Below the pieces are notes generated by a model. That model was not told the origin of the DNA. It saw only the letters and a list, made by a program, of their open reading frames with translations, and did no database searches. From Capra hircus (lineage: Eukaryota; Chordata; Mammalia; Artiodactyla; Bovidae), in NCBI RefSeq assembly GCF_001704415.2, contig NC_030836.1, positions 20,186,001-20,250,000 of the forward strand: DNA of 64,000 nucleotides, given 5' to 3'. Position numbers and translations under genes: made by a program. Shown one piece after another: positions 46,005 through 58,163 of the stretch. Position 1 is the first letter of the stretch; each line of letters opens with the position of its first letter.

Positions 46005-46310
46005 AGTGGGTTGCTTCCTTCTCTTCCCACAAAATGCCTTCCTTCTATTTACACTTGCTTGTGATTCTCTCCTCTTAGTCTTTACACATGCTATTTACTT
46101 GCCTAGATGCCTGTCCCCTTTTCTGTACCAAGACCCAAACTCAAAGCATCTATACCTTGAAAGTTTCTCTATCTCTACTTTTAATAACTTTGGTGGAATT
46201 TTTATGTATGTGATTTAAACATGTTATTTCAGCAGTTATCATATTGCACTTTAATTATTTATGTAGCAAAGCAGGTTTCTTTATCATCCTCCCTGGTACC
46301 TGAGGTTAAG
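46005..46310 (+). mobile_element. L2 LINE 3' region fossil
   Basis: acttgcctagatgcctgtcc, cagcagttatcatattgcac and ttaattatttatgtag fit an L2 3' region. Weak but ordered. Confidence 0.4.
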
Positions 46311-46849
46311 GCAACCTAGCGGGCTTTGTGGTAAGACATTCTCTTTTTAAAAAATTCGTATCAAAGTTTAACTTATTAGTTATTCTGCTAAAAGAGAAAG
46401 TTCTGGGTGCATTTTATATTGTTTCCCTTAGGCAAGCTCACTCCGAAGCCCTCCCCAGATACTTCTGTTGACCTTTGCATCTGAGAAGCCATTCTTCTCT
46501 CTTCCCTTCTTCATTTCTACCCAAAAGCAAGATATGATTGTCATGCTCACCTCTGATTCTCTTAGCTTTCTATATGTGTGTTATTCAGCTTTCCAAGCTC
46601 TCCCTTAGCAATGTAAACAGAAATACTTTGACAGAATCAGTTAGTCAAATCCTAGTCTCATTTGAAGACTGCTCTCCCAAAGTGGTCTGATATAACCCAC
46701 AGCTGGATGGGTGGTTCAATCACAGAGATTGTGAGCTTGGATCTTCCATTTTGCATGTTCTAAAGACTTTTACTTCTTCCTATTCTCATTTGTCTGCTTC
46801 CTAGGCCTCTGTTTTTAGATTCTTTGGCAATACTCCTTCCAGAAGCTTA
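46311..46849. other. Unique sequence
   Basis: Nothing recognised. Confidence 0.4.
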
Positions 46850-47032
46850 CTAAATGTTAGAGAGTGGACTAAGAACTTCAAATGCCTTTTCTCATTTAAT
46901 CCACACATTGCAATCCTATACAATGAATTATTCTGTAATCAATTTTTTTTCAAGTAAAGAAAATAAGGCTTAGAGTACCTTATGACTTTGCCCAAGGCCA
47001 CAGAGCTAGAAATGTTGGTCTTAAACCTAGAA
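46850..47032 (+). mobile_element. MIR SINE fossil
   Basis: ttctcatttaatccacacat, tgcaatcctatacaatga, gactttgcccaaggccacag and agctagaaatg are diagnostic MIR words. The MIR 5' part is absent. Confidence 0.7.
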
Positions 47033-47057
47033 CAATTTAAGTGTACTTTATGCTCTT

Positions 47058-47366
47058 GGGCTTCCCTCATAGCTCAGTTTGTAAAGAATCCACCTGCAAT
47101 GCAGAAGACCCCTGTTCGATTCCTAGATTGGGAAGATCCATTGGAGAAGGGATAGGCTACCCACTCCAGTATTCTTGGGCTTCCCTTGTGGCTCAGCTGG
47201 TAAAGAATCTGCCTGCAATGCAAGAGACCTGGGTTTGATCCCTGGGTTGGGAAGATCCCTTGGAGAAGGAAGAGGCTACCCACTCCAATATTCTAGCCTG
47301 GAGAATTCCATGGACTGTATATAGTCCATGGGGTTGCAAAGAGTCGGACATGACTAAGCAACTTTC
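47058..47366 (+). mobile_element. Bov-tA SINE with duplicated tRNA head, 13-bp TSD
   Basis: Two tRNA-like heads in tandem (47058-47176 and from 47177, each starting gggcttccct) before a single Bov-A 3' part. Perfect TSD actttatgctctt at 47045-47057 and 47367-47379 shows that the whole 309-bp unit moved as one. Confidence 0.95.
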
Positions 47367-47379
47367 ACTTTATGCTCTT

Positions 47380-48329
47380 AATCAGTATTTGCTTTTAATC
47401 AGTGGTATCAACAGCAAAGAAGCTCTCTAGAGGAGCATTTTTGTTTTAATTTCTTTTCCTTTTGAGTCATATAGTAATGGTGACTTAGTGATAAATGGCA
47501 AAAGATACTTCAGGTACAAAGACGACTTGGCCTGGTTTTTAAATACACCAAAGAATGCAGCTCCAGTTCTTCTGCAGCAGAACTATTATAAGATGCCTAT
47601 AAGAATATGAACAGATGAGCAGAATATAATATTCTATAGCAGTTTTGACAGCAGTAATGAATAGAAGGAATTTCATAGAGATTGCTAAAAAGATTTTGAA
47701 TTATATTATCATGTAAATGATTATTACTGTTTAAAGCATTACATTGGAAATGCAATTTATAAAGCCCTAAATTATTTGAAAGTTTGAGTAATGGGTAAAA
47801 CATGTTTAAGAGTGAATTCATCGTTATAAGTCTGAAACATTGTGTTTACGTGAAATAGTATTAAACATGTTCACCAATATAAAATATGGCTTTACATTAA
47901 GTTGGAGGACTATAATTCATTCCTATTGTGAAATAGGTATAAAAATAATGCATATAAAATATTTGCTTTTCTAAATAATGTTATAGTACAATAAACCAAA
48001 TAAGTAATATATTTACTAGGTAATTCAAGAAAAAGAAAATGTTAGCTATATAAAATTGTCACATCCATCAGAAACATGCTTTTTTTTATTCTTTACCTCT
48101 TTGTTCTTTATGGTGTAGAATGGAAACATATAGAGGCCCATATGTGTTATTATCTCAGGAATTAGAGACAGATGCGTTATCTATCAGCAGAATGACCTCA
48201 GTCAGTGCAACTCTCTGAATACAGGCTTTCTCATTTGCCATAAGTGATAATGTAGCTACCTGTGTCAGACAAAATTAATTTAGACTGCAGAAACAATGAC
48301 AAAATTAACAGGGCAGTCAGACGCATCTT
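47380..48329. other. Unique AT-rich sequence
   Basis: Nothing recognised. Confidence 0.4.
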
Positions 48330-48610
48330 AGCAAATAAACGACAATAAGGTCTGCTAACACAGAAATTTATTTATCTCTTTGGTAAATATCTAGGGTGTG
48401 TAACCTGAGGCCATATGTAGGCTCTTCTCTATCATTCCTGGGTTTGGCTTCCATTCTCGCAATCCAGGACAGTGTCTTCCACATTCTAGGCAGCACAGCA
48501 AAAGAAGGGCAAAATTAAAACTTCCACTTACATCGTATTGACCAGAACTCATTCTTGTGGCCACAAGAAAGATACAAGGGGTGGTTGGCAATATAATCCT
48601 CATCTGGATG
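48330..48610. repeat. Possible old interspersed repeat, family unassigned
   Basis: The words cattctaggcagcacagca, cacttacatcgtattgacca and ctcattcttgtggccacaag look like part of an old mammalian dispersed repeat, but I cannot name it. Treated as a guess. Confidence 0.25.
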
Positions 48611-48649
48611 ACTCTGTGCTCAGCTTTTTAGTGGCCATGGAATGAAGCA

Positions 48650-48810
48650 GTTTAGTATGTTTGTTAATGGCAAGAGCACTAACTCTGGACTTGCATTACC
48701 TGAGTGTATAGCCTGGATTTGTCACTTACTTGCTGTTTGATCTTGGGAAAAAATATAAATATTCCCAGTGTCTTCACTTCCTCATATGTTAACTTGAGAT
48801 GAATTTGCTT
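48650..48810 (+). mobile_element. MIR SINE fossil
   Basis: atggcaagagcactaactct, gcctggatttgtcacttact, gctgtttgatcttggg and tcttcacttcctcatatg follow MIR order. Immediately after, a 28-bp stretch with tttcagcacttaccttg occurs twice in tandem (48810-48866). Confidence 0.65.
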
Positions 48811-50029
48811 TCAGCACTTACCTTGTAAGTCGAATTTACTTTCAGCATTTACCTTGTAAGTCGTTCTAAATATTTCATAAGTTACAATATGTAAAATGCA
48901 TGCATTTAACATTTAAATAAATGCCAGTAAGTGCTATATCTTAAGATTTCATTCTTTGGTTCTATATTTTTGTTTGACAACTTGAAATGAGCTACTAATT
49001 AATATAACTAGACACAATGCATTTTTTTCCTTCCAAAGAACAATCAAATGTGTATAACAATATGCGGTATCCTTATTTTGTATTTTGCTAAGGATAGCCG
49101 AAGTAATTTTTGATCCCCAGTTAAACCATGAAATGACCCTTAGGAGCCGCAAAAGTAGACCAGCAGATCCCTAACAAGGTCCATAGATAAAGTTTGTTAA
49201 TTTGTAAATTTAACTATAAAAAATGTATTTCACTCTGAAATTTCATTTTTATAAAATAATCTAGATATTTTTAATGTACTCAGTAATAGGAAACTTCAGC
49301 ATTATGTTCACATTTATGATCACATTCATACCAAGATGTATCACTATTGGTAATGGCTTTACAGCAGTTTAAATGAATAGCCAATATTATAGCAACACCC
49401 AGTTTAAAAGATAAAAATAAAATATCTTGTTCCTTAGCATTCACATCACAGTTTTTGAAATTTTTTAGCCAATTTCTATATACCAGAGTTTCCTCAAAAA
49501 TGGGGGTAATGATAATGAACTTATAAAGCAAATGAAATGAACTATGTATTTAAAAAGATTTAGATTTATCTTGCCTCACTTTCCTCATTCCATCAACCAC
49601 AGAAGTAGTGATAACAATACAGATATGTTTTTATTGATTCACAATGGAGAATTTCATATGCCTCAAAACAAACTGTATCATCATCGGAAAAATTCAGCTT
49701 TAGATTATTATAACAATTCCCCTTATCAGAATAAGTATTCAGGACTGCTCTCTTAAAGATTTTTAAGTATGAGATATCATTTCATAAGACATGATGATTA
49801 TAAATAGCATTCCCTGTTTTATTATATTGAAGTCATAGTAGAAATATGTATTATCTGTTTAACAGGACCTGACGCTTTTATATATATACATATATATAAA
49901 TACATGCACACACATATGTTAAAGCAAGGCAAGATTATTTAATACACTGTTATCAATATGAAATTTATAATCTGATAGTTTTTCTTGTACTTCTAAAAAA
50001 TTAAGAAAATTGTATTTTAGTGAGTCGAA
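48811..50029. other. Unique AT-rich sequence
   Basis: Contains a TATATA/CACA tract at about 49878-49917. Nothing else recognised. Confidence 0.4.
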
Positions 50030-50320
50030 TTGTCTAATCCCAAGCATGTATGTCCATGTCTTAACCCCTTGTATCTGTGAATGTGACCTTATTTGAAAAT
50101 AGGGTCTCTGCAGACGCAATTAAGTTAAGGATCTTGAGATGAGATCATCCTTGATTTATGGCTCTAAATCTATTGACTGGAGTCCTCATAAGAGAGAGAA
50201 TGATATTTGAAACCCAGAGACACAAATTTAAAAGTCATGTAAAGATAGAAGTGAAGACAGAAATGATGCATCTGTAAGCCGAGGAAGTTTGAGGATAGCA
50301 GAAACTGCCAGCAGTTAGGA
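50030..50320 (+). mobile_element. MaLR-type LTR remnant
   Basis: gaatgtgaccttatttgaa, atagggtctctgcagacgca, taagttaaggatcttgagat and gagtcctcataagagagag match the same LTR class as 45.13-45.74 kb. The 3' third is missing. Confidence 0.55.
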
Positions 50321-50571
50321 TACAGGTGCTTTACAGCATTTATTTATTTACTATCTCTAAGTGGAGGCTATCTTTTAGTTTGAGAGTTAGTAGCATAAGC
50401 AGCAAATACTATTAAAGAATGTGAAATGAGATATTATAGTAGCTGAAACAGTGAAAGATGGCTGGGAAGAACCTAGAGAGCATCTCTTCTAAACTTTACA
50501 TTTTATAGATGAAGTCTGTGTTTGGATTTGCTCTGTGATTGGTTTTCACTTCACTTAATTTTCCTTATAGA
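50321..50571. other. Unique sequence
   Basis: Nothing recognised. Confidence 0.35.
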
Positions 50572-50579
50572 AATTTCCC

Positions 50580-51194
50580 TAATGGAAACAGTGACCGATT
50601 TTATTTTCTTGGGCTCCAGAATCACTGCAAATGGTGATTGCAGCCATGAAATAAAAAGACACTTGCTCCTTGGAAGAAAAGCTACTACCAACCTAGTTAG
50701 CATATTAAAAAGCAGAGACATTACTTTGCCCACAAAGGTCTTTCTAGTCAAATCTACGGTTTCTCCAGTAGTCATATGTGGATGTGAGAGTTGGACCATA
50801 AAGAAAACTGAGCACCAAAAACTGATGCTTTTGAGCTGTGGTGTTGGAGAAGACTTTTGAGAGTCCCTTGGACTGCAGGGAGATCAAACCAGCCAATCCT
50901 AAAGGAAATCAGACCTGAATATTCATTGGAAGGACTGATGCTGAAGCTGAAGCTCCAATATTTTGGCCACCTGATGTGAAGAACTGACTCATTGGAAAAG
51001 ATCCTGATGCTGGAAAAGATTGAGGACAGGAGGAGAAGGGGATCACAGGTATGAGATGGTTGGATGGCATCACTGACGTGATGGACATGAGTTTGAGCAA
51101 GCTCCAGGTGTTGGTGGTGGATGGGAAAGCCTGGCATGCTGCAGTCCGTGGGATCGCAAAGAGTCAGACACAAATGAGCGGCTGAACTGAAGTG
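50580..51194 (+). mobile_element. BovB 3' fragment, older type, 8-bp TSD
   Basis: taatggaaacagtgaccgat to gctgaactgaagtg. Perfect TSD aatttccc at 50572-50579 and 51195-51202. The RIDAF-region CGA has become CAA (antisense CpG decay), then a frameshift follows. Confidence 0.9.
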
Positions 51195-51202
51195 AATTTC
51201 CC

Positions 51203-53346
51203 CTGATCTGCCATCTTTACTGGTTAGTAGCGTCAATGGATAATTTAAAATCTTTACGAAAGAAAGAGATCAAGTGACTGTGTAACCCACAAACTAAATA
51301 GTTTCTCCTCAGAAATATAAATATTAGTTAAAACTGTACATTAATGATTCCAGAAATCACTTTTTTCTCAAAGCATCTATAATAAACAAAAGCTAGATTT
51401 TAAAAGAAACAAACAAAAACAAAATTTCCTTTGTCTCTTCAGATGTTGCCAAGATGCAGTATAAAAAGATCACAGGTTCTTGTTTTTAGTCCAGAAATAC
51501 TTATGAGTTTTGTAATGATAATGTTTCTCTTTCAAGGTCTTTGTGCACAGATGTTTCTGAAAGAAAAATATTTAAGGAGAGATATTTTACAGGAGTTTTG
51601 CCTTTCAATATCTGAACACACTTCTACTCTATGGGGTACTTCTCTAATGTCTTCATCTTTGTCTTCATTTTCTGTCTTAGTAACTGATCCACAGGCTAGT
51701 GGCTCTTGGAATTGATGTATTTAGGCAGATTCAGGTGGTGGATGAGAGTTGCTAGGCAACCTCACCTGTAACAGCAAGGTTGCTGGGCTTTTTACCTGAG
51801 AGACTTGTCTTGGAAGAATCTAAGGCAAAGACTGCTTCCAACTCTTCTTTCTTTAAGTGTTTACAAAGAGAGATTTCAAATGAGTACATAAGGTACTTAA
51901 AAAGAATTAATGAAATAGAAAAACCCAGCATATTGATGTTTTATTTTCAGGTTTTTTTCTTTAAAAAAATTGACAAATTTTAAATATTAAATCAGTTCTA
52001 TTATGATCTTTAAAAATATGACCTGAAAGAATAACATGTATTTGTAAATTCTTCTGGCCATACTTTCTGTTTTTTTAAAAAAAATATTTACTTAATTTTT
52101 ATTATTTTTAAACAACACTGTGGTTATGATTATTTTCTTTGACTCAAGTCATTCTTGTAAGATCTTCAATCCTAAAGAAATGGCACAAAATGAATAATTA
52201 GAAATTTATGTCTATTATAGTATTAGAGGATTCAACTTTATGACTATGTCTAGTAGATAAGTATTGATTATTAAAAATTTACAAGAGAAAGACTGAAATG
52301 TTGCCACTTGAATTGGTTCACAGAAGTCATAATTTTTTTGTACCTGATTAGAAGTCAAATCTCTACTTGAAGACCTTTAAATAAGAGATAATTTCTCTGA
52401 GGAAGACAAGAGTTCAGTTTTTTCCTACTGTGAAATCCCTATATTCTGTTATTTTCTTAACACAAGAGGGAGGTTTAATTGGCTTAGAAATACATAGTAG
52501 TTTGTTAAATGTGGTCGGCTCTGTTGGTACAATTCTGTTCATTATATTTTTTAAACCTTGAACCCAAGGAACTGATGAATAAGCATTCATGATAATTGTA
52601 GTAAAAGACCAGATATGATATAAATATTCTTTCAAGACTTTACCCAGAAGAATTTGAGCAGATAGCAAATGCAGGTTTTTTTTTCCCATTTCTGTAATGT
52701 GTACATTAAAACAAATTTCCTCACACTTATTTTTATCCTTAAACATACTTCTTTATCATTCTTATAGGTAGGTATTCACTGAGTAGCCCCTGAATCCATT
52801 TCCATTTGCTTATAATGGAAAGGTAATATGGTGACTTAAGAGGAAAATTTTCCATGGGGAAAATACAAAATTAATTAGATAATTAGGGAAAAAGTTCTAA
52901 ATTGCCTTAAAAAGAGAAAAAACCAAGAAACTAAATCTGTTGGCAGAGGAAATTTAGTTAGTGATTCTGTCTGTATAACCCCAGCAGATGGAATGAGTTT
53001 GAAATGATCTACTCATGTGACACCAGCCTTTCTTCACAACCTTATTGTCCATTGCTTTCCTAAGTAAACCCTCTGCAAAGGATGAATGATAAATGTAGGA
53101 ATCTTGATTTCTTTAAATGCAGTATTAGAGTATTCCTGAAACTACTATGGAGCATGTTTTGCCACATGAGAACTATTTTATTTTCATTCACTGTATGCAG
53201 GCAGCTCCCATGGTTCAATTTGTCATTTCAAAGAGCTCTTTGATAAGTTTGACATAAATTCAAATCAGCAGAGGAGAAGTTACCATCAAGCATGCTTGCA
53301 AGTGTTTTTATATACACAATAAAACCATATTGGTAAAAAAATAAAA
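51203..53346. other. Unique sequence with an X-box palindrome
   Basis: Over 2 kb without recognised repeats. A 94-codon frame (51431-51715) is unrecognised. A perfect GTTGCTAGGCAAC lies at 51748-51760. The rest is AT-rich. Confidence 0.45.
51748..51760. promoter_or_regulatory. RFX-type X-box palindrome (sequence match)
   Basis: GTTGC-TAG-GCAAC is a perfect inverted repeat of the RFX half-site with the accepted 3-bp spacing. No gene or promoter is visible nearby, so function is unproven. Confidence 0.5.
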
Positions 53347-53608
53347 AACTAAAGTTCCAATACTTTTGCCACCTGATTCGAAGAGTCAACTCACTGGAAA
53401 AACACCCTGATGCTGGGAAAGATTGAAGGCAAAAGGAGAAGGGGGTGGCAGAGGATGAGGTGGTTAGATGGCATCACTGACTCAATGGACATGAATTAAG
53501 TAAGCTCTGGGAGTTGGTGATGGACAGGAAAGCCTGGTGTGCTTCAGTCCATGGGGTTGCAAAGAGTCGGACATGACTGAGTAAATGAACTGCACTGAAC
53601 TGAACTGA
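53347..53608 (+). mobile_element. BovB 3' fragment, older type
   Basis: ctaaagttccaatacttttg to gaactgaactgaa; contains gggaaagattgaaggc. Confidence 0.9.
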
Positions 53609-53654
53609 AATGTTTATTGGAGAGATTGAGGGATTTCCTTCAGGAGCAAAGGGA

Positions 53655-53716
53655 TGGAAATATCCATCACAAAGACTTGGACATGACTTAGCAACTGAAC
53701 AACAACAACAAGAAAA
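53655..53716 (+). mobile_element. BovB/Bov-A 3' end scrap
   Basis: atccatcacaaagacttgga, catgacttagcaactgaac and an acaacaacaac tail, about 45 bp after the previous BovB tail. A second, separate 3' end. Confidence 0.7.
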
Positions 53717-55145
53717 AACAACAGCCTTCTTAATGTAAGTTTTAGATTTCATATTGTAGAGAAATAAAGCTAGGTTAGAGGAAAGATTTAGTTACACTTG
53801 GAGGTTTAGGACTGCCATTGTTGCCAATACCTGTTACCAGGGAAGAGTTTATGCTAAGAATTAAAAGTGCCTCTCCTAAGCACTAAAAGTTAATGTTTCT
53901 ACTAAATATTAAGAAAGGTATAGAACACTTAATGGGAAAAGGATGTGTTATATAATAAGACATTAAAGAAATTTTTTTTAGAAATCAATGGTTCAGTATT
54001 TTTTCTCCTATGTGTCTTAATTGCAGTTCCCAGAAAAAGACCCCACCTCTGTGCAAGCTGAATGATGCAAACAGATGTCAACCATTGACAGGACTTGTTT
54101 TGATCATAAGATTGTTCTTTGCATTTGTTAAGTTCTCTAGGTTTTAAAGTATAAGCAAGATGATTCAGCATTTTATACTTCAGTGTTCAAATCTAGTTTC
54201 ATATTTAAACATGTTATAGAGTTTCAGTGATATAATTTGAAAAAGAATCTCCATGGGAAGCTGCACCCATCAACACCTGGTCACCTTTGATAGAAGCTAG
54301 TTAGATAAGGCTATTTCAGCAGTGCAGATTTAGAGCAGAGTTATAGAAATAGATATAGAAAGAAATACATGTGTTTAGGTGTATTGAATATTCCAAGCTT
54401 GATGATACATTAGATGGAAGGAAAACGTAAAGGGACCTGTTAAGGATGCCTCAGGTCTCTGTGTTATGTGTCCTTGACATTTTAAACAAGGTATTTCTTA
54501 TGAACAAACATGTACTTGATATTAGTCCTATCTTAATTATAATTCCCTGCTTGTCTTTTCTTCCTCTTTTTGTTTAATTTCTAGTTCAGTTACAGTTGTT
54601 TATTTGTTTTCAAATTTATAATTCTACTTCTGTTTTCCTCTTATGGGTGATTAACCTTTTATTTTAACAAATATCTTTTAAAAATTGTTTCTTTTTTCAC
54701 TTCTGTTTCTGAACAAAGCAAACCTTTTTAGCTGAACTTACTATCTAGTGATCTCCCTACTGACATTCCAAAATCTGTTGTAATTACCTAGAGGGTTTTT
54801 AAAATTATATTATTTTTTCTTTCTTAAAAAAAAAGAAGTCACATTTAATTCTATCATGAGCATGTCAAGCATTCTGCCCTAAAACATCTTGCCATTTCTA
54901 GATAGAAAAAAAAAGAGACAGTACTCAAGGAAGAAAGCGTCAAATAAATCAGAATGAAGAGCCCTATCCCCACAAGAAAAAAATGGGAAAGTACAGTTCG
55001 ATGTGCACAGAAGCCTGGGTTAGGTGCACAGATCATCACTGCAGTAGTAGAGACTGCAGGAGACTGTACAGATGGCACCCTCTTCTTGGTTTAGCATATT
55101 AGGATTCAACTGAAAAAAGAAAACAAAAACAAAAAACCCACATTT
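53717..55145. other. Unique AT-rich sequence
   Basis: About 1.4 kb, nothing recognised. Confidence 0.4.
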
Positions 55146-55945
55146 TAGGGAAAAATATCAATAACTTCAAATATGCAGATGACACCACCCTTTTGGCAGA
55201 AAGTGAAGAAGAACTAAAGAGCCCCTTGATGAAAGTGAAAGAGGAGAGTGAAAAAGTTGGCTTAAAGCTCAACATTCAGGAAATGAAGATCATGGCATCT
55301 GATCCCATCACTTTATGGCAAATAGATGGGGAAACAGTAGCTGACTTAATTTTTCTGGGTTCCAAAATCACTGCAATGGTGATTGTAGCCATGAAATTAA
55401 AAGACACTTACTCTTTGGAAGGAAAGTTATGACCAGCCTAGACAGCATATTAAAAAGCAGAGATGTTACTTTGACAACAAAGGTCCATCTAGTCAAGGCT
55501 GTGGTTTTTCCAGTAGTCATGTATGGATGTGAGAGTTGGACTACAAAGAAAGCTGAGCACTGAAGAATTGATGCTTCTGAACTGTGGTGTTGGAGAAGAC
55601 TCTTGAGAGTCCCTTGGTTGCAAGGAGACCCAACCAGTCCATCCTAAAGGAGATCAGTCCTGTGTCATTGGAAGGACTGATGTTGAAGCTGAAACTCTAA
55701 TACTTTGGCCACCTGATGTGAAGAGCTGACTCATTTAAAACAACCCTGATGCTGGGAAAGATTGAGGGCAGGAGGAGAAGGGGACAACAGAGGATGAGAT
55801 GGTTTGATGGCATCACCAACTCGATGAACATGGGTTTGGGTGGACTCCGGGAGTTGGTGATGGACAGGGAGGCCTGGCATGCTACGGTTCATGGGGTCGC
55901 AAAGAGTCGGGCACAACTGATCAACTGAACTGAACTGAACTGAAC
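55146..55945 (+). mobile_element. BovB 3' half, older type
   Basis: Starts just before YADD (55172-55183 intact), ends gaactgaactgaac. Open for 79 codons from MAESEEEL, then shifted by a base loss near 55375. CGA to TGA at 55561-55563. Wording gggaaagattgagggc. Confidence 0.93.
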
Positions 55946-55954
55946 ATGCACCTC

Positions 55955-56177
55955 TAGGGGCTTCCCAGGAGTCTCAGTGGTAAACGAATCCACTTGCAGG
56001 AGACACAGGAGACAAGGGTTTGATTTCTGGGTTGGAAAGATTCCCCTGGAGGAGAAAATGGCAACACACTCCAGTCTTCTTGCCTGGAAAATCCCATGGA
56101 TGGAGGAGCCTGGTGAGCTACAGTTCATGGGGTCACAAAGAGTCAGACACAATTGAGCACACAGCACAACACAAAAA
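55955..56177 (+). mobile_element. Bov-tA SINE inserted at a BovB tail
   Basis: taggggcttcccaggagtct to gcacacagcacaacac and a short A tract. TSDs atgcacctc (55946-55954) and atgcagctc (56178-56186), 8 of 9 identical. The left TSD directly follows the BovB tail. Confidence 0.9.
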
Positions 56178-56186
56178 ATGCAGCTC

Positions 56187-56712
56187 AAACCTGTGTTGTG
56201 CAAGGGCCAACTATTATTGTAAGCCACCTATAGATTTTTCATAAATTTAGTTATGAAATTAGCTAATTTGCAGCATTTTCTTATATTTATTTTAAAAGTC
56301 AAAACTACATGTGAAATATTTTAAAAAATATTTAAAATAAGTATTTCATTTGAAAATAGAGCTATCATTTGTACTCACCTAGAACTAAATTTGAAAATTT
56401 TAATTTTGTAAAGCAATCCAGATTTTTTCCAAGAGTTTTACTGAATTTTTGTTTAAAAAAAAAAAATCCTCCCAGGGAAAGTGAATCAGAAATTCTGTAG
56501 GATATTATGGGTATTTTTAAGATGATATCTGAAATTTGGTGTTTTTTTGCTTTTTGTATTTGTTGATAATATATTGAGATGAACCATATTCTTTAGAGAA
56601 GTCTCTTCTAAATTACAAGGCTTTATAGAGTTTTCATTTTCAGTACGTTTAATTTATTTTAAATGTTTCTAGTGAGGAGATGTGTATCTTTAAAACTCTT
56701 TTATAGTGTGAG

Positions 56713-56753
<41 letters not shown>

Positions 56754-57264
56754 ATATTATTTCCCCAGTATAGAACAATAAACTGATTTACTTTGCTATG
56801 TGAAGGAATATTTAGCATTAGAATGTATTTGTGTTGAAAGTGATTCTAATGATCATCTAACTCCTCTACTTAATTGTATTAATTCAGTCATTGTAAAGAT
56901 ATATTTGAATTATTCACTAAATGACAGGCATTATAAATACAAAAAAATAAGCTACTGAAACCCTGCAAAGATTACTAAAAAAACTATGAAGAAAATAAGA
57001 CCAAATGCTGTGAAGTGAATCATTGGAACCTAGGCACAGCTCCAGTATATTAAACTTTTCCCTGCCTCTTAACTGCCATGCATATTTAAATATTAAAAAA
57101 TCTAACTATAGCTGCTAAAAACAGATCCAAGTCATCTGAAACCTTGGAATTATCCTAACCGTTATAATTATTAAGTGAATTACAAAAAGGTTTCTGTTAC
57201 TATTCCGTTATTGTCAGTCTTGTTTGTAATGACAAACTGAAATAAAATATATCTCATCAATAGT
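56187..57264. other. Unique AT-rich sequence
   Basis: Contains the (TG)n run at 56714-56750; otherwise nothing recognised. Confidence 0.4.
56714..56750 (+). repeat. (TG)n microsatellite, about 18 units
   Basis: Pure TG run, not attached to a recognisable SINE, unlike those at 0.7 and 63.5 kb. Confidence 0.95.
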
Positions 57265-57526
57265 CCAGAGAAGGCAATGGCACCCCACTCCAATACTCTT
57301 GCCTGGAAAATCCCATGGACAGAGGAGCCTGGTAGGCTGCAGTCCATGGAGTCGCTAAGGGTTGGGCACGACTGAGCAACTTCACTTCCACTTTTCATTT
57401 TCATGCATTGGAGAAGGAAATGGCAACCCACTCCAGTATTCTTGCCTGGAGAATCCCAGGGACAGAGGAGATTAGTGGGCTGCCATCTATGGGGTCGCAC
57501 AGAGTCGGACATGACTGAAGCAACTT
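57265..57526 (+). mobile_element. BOV-A2 SINE
   Basis: Two forward Bov-A units (gagaaggcaatggcacccca; gagaaggaaatggcaaccca), linker ttcacttccacttttcattt (57381-57400), ending ctgaagcaactt before an AGC repeat. No TSD found, and a BovB is cut exactly at its 3' side. Confidence 0.95.

Positions 57527-57560
<34 letters not shown>
57527..57560 (+). repeat. (AGC)n tail of BOV-A2, 11 units
   Basis: Trinucleotide run growing from the BOV-A2 3' end; AGC repeats at this spot are typical of bovid genomes. It makes an artificial poly-Ala run on the minus strand. Confidence 0.95.
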
Positions 57561-57563
<3 letters not shown>

Positions 57564-58163
57564 CTCTGCATATAAGCTAAATAAGCAGGATGACAATACA
57601 CCCTTCTCATATTCTTCCCAATTTTGAACCAATCAGTTGTTGCATGTCTGGCTCTAACTGTTGCATATAGTTTTCTCAGGAAAGGTAGTCTGGTATCTCC
57701 CATTCTTGAATTTTCCACAGTTTGTTGTGAGCCACACAGTCAAAGACTTTAGTGTAGTCAATAATGCAGAATTTTGTGTTTTTCTGAAATTCCCTTGTTT
57801 TATCCATGATCCAACAGATGCTGGCAATTTGACCACTGGTTCCTCTTCCATTTCTAAATCCAGCTTGCCCATCTGGAAGTTCTCAGTTCACATACTGTTG
57901 AAGCCTAGCTTGGAGGATTTTGAGCATTATTTTGCTAGTATATGAAGTGAGCACAAGAGTATGTTAGTTTGGACATTCTTTGGCATTGCCCTTCTTTGGG
58001 ATTGAAATGAAAACTGAACATTTCCAACCCTGTGGCCCCTGCTGAGTTTTCCAAATCTGCTGGCATATTGAATACAGCGCTCTAATAGCATCATCATCTA
58101 GGATTTGAAATAGCTCAGTTGGAGTTCCAACACCTCCACTAGCATTGTTTGTAGTCAAATTTC

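Noticed and set aside
51431..51715. 94-codon open frame with an upstream ctcttcag
   Set aside because: No domain or composition signal of coding; kept only as unrecognised sequence.
57401..57718. Protein with a poly-alanine tract on the minus strand
   Set aside because: Produced by reading the BOV-A2 (AGC)n tail and a BovB fragment together; no biological frame.
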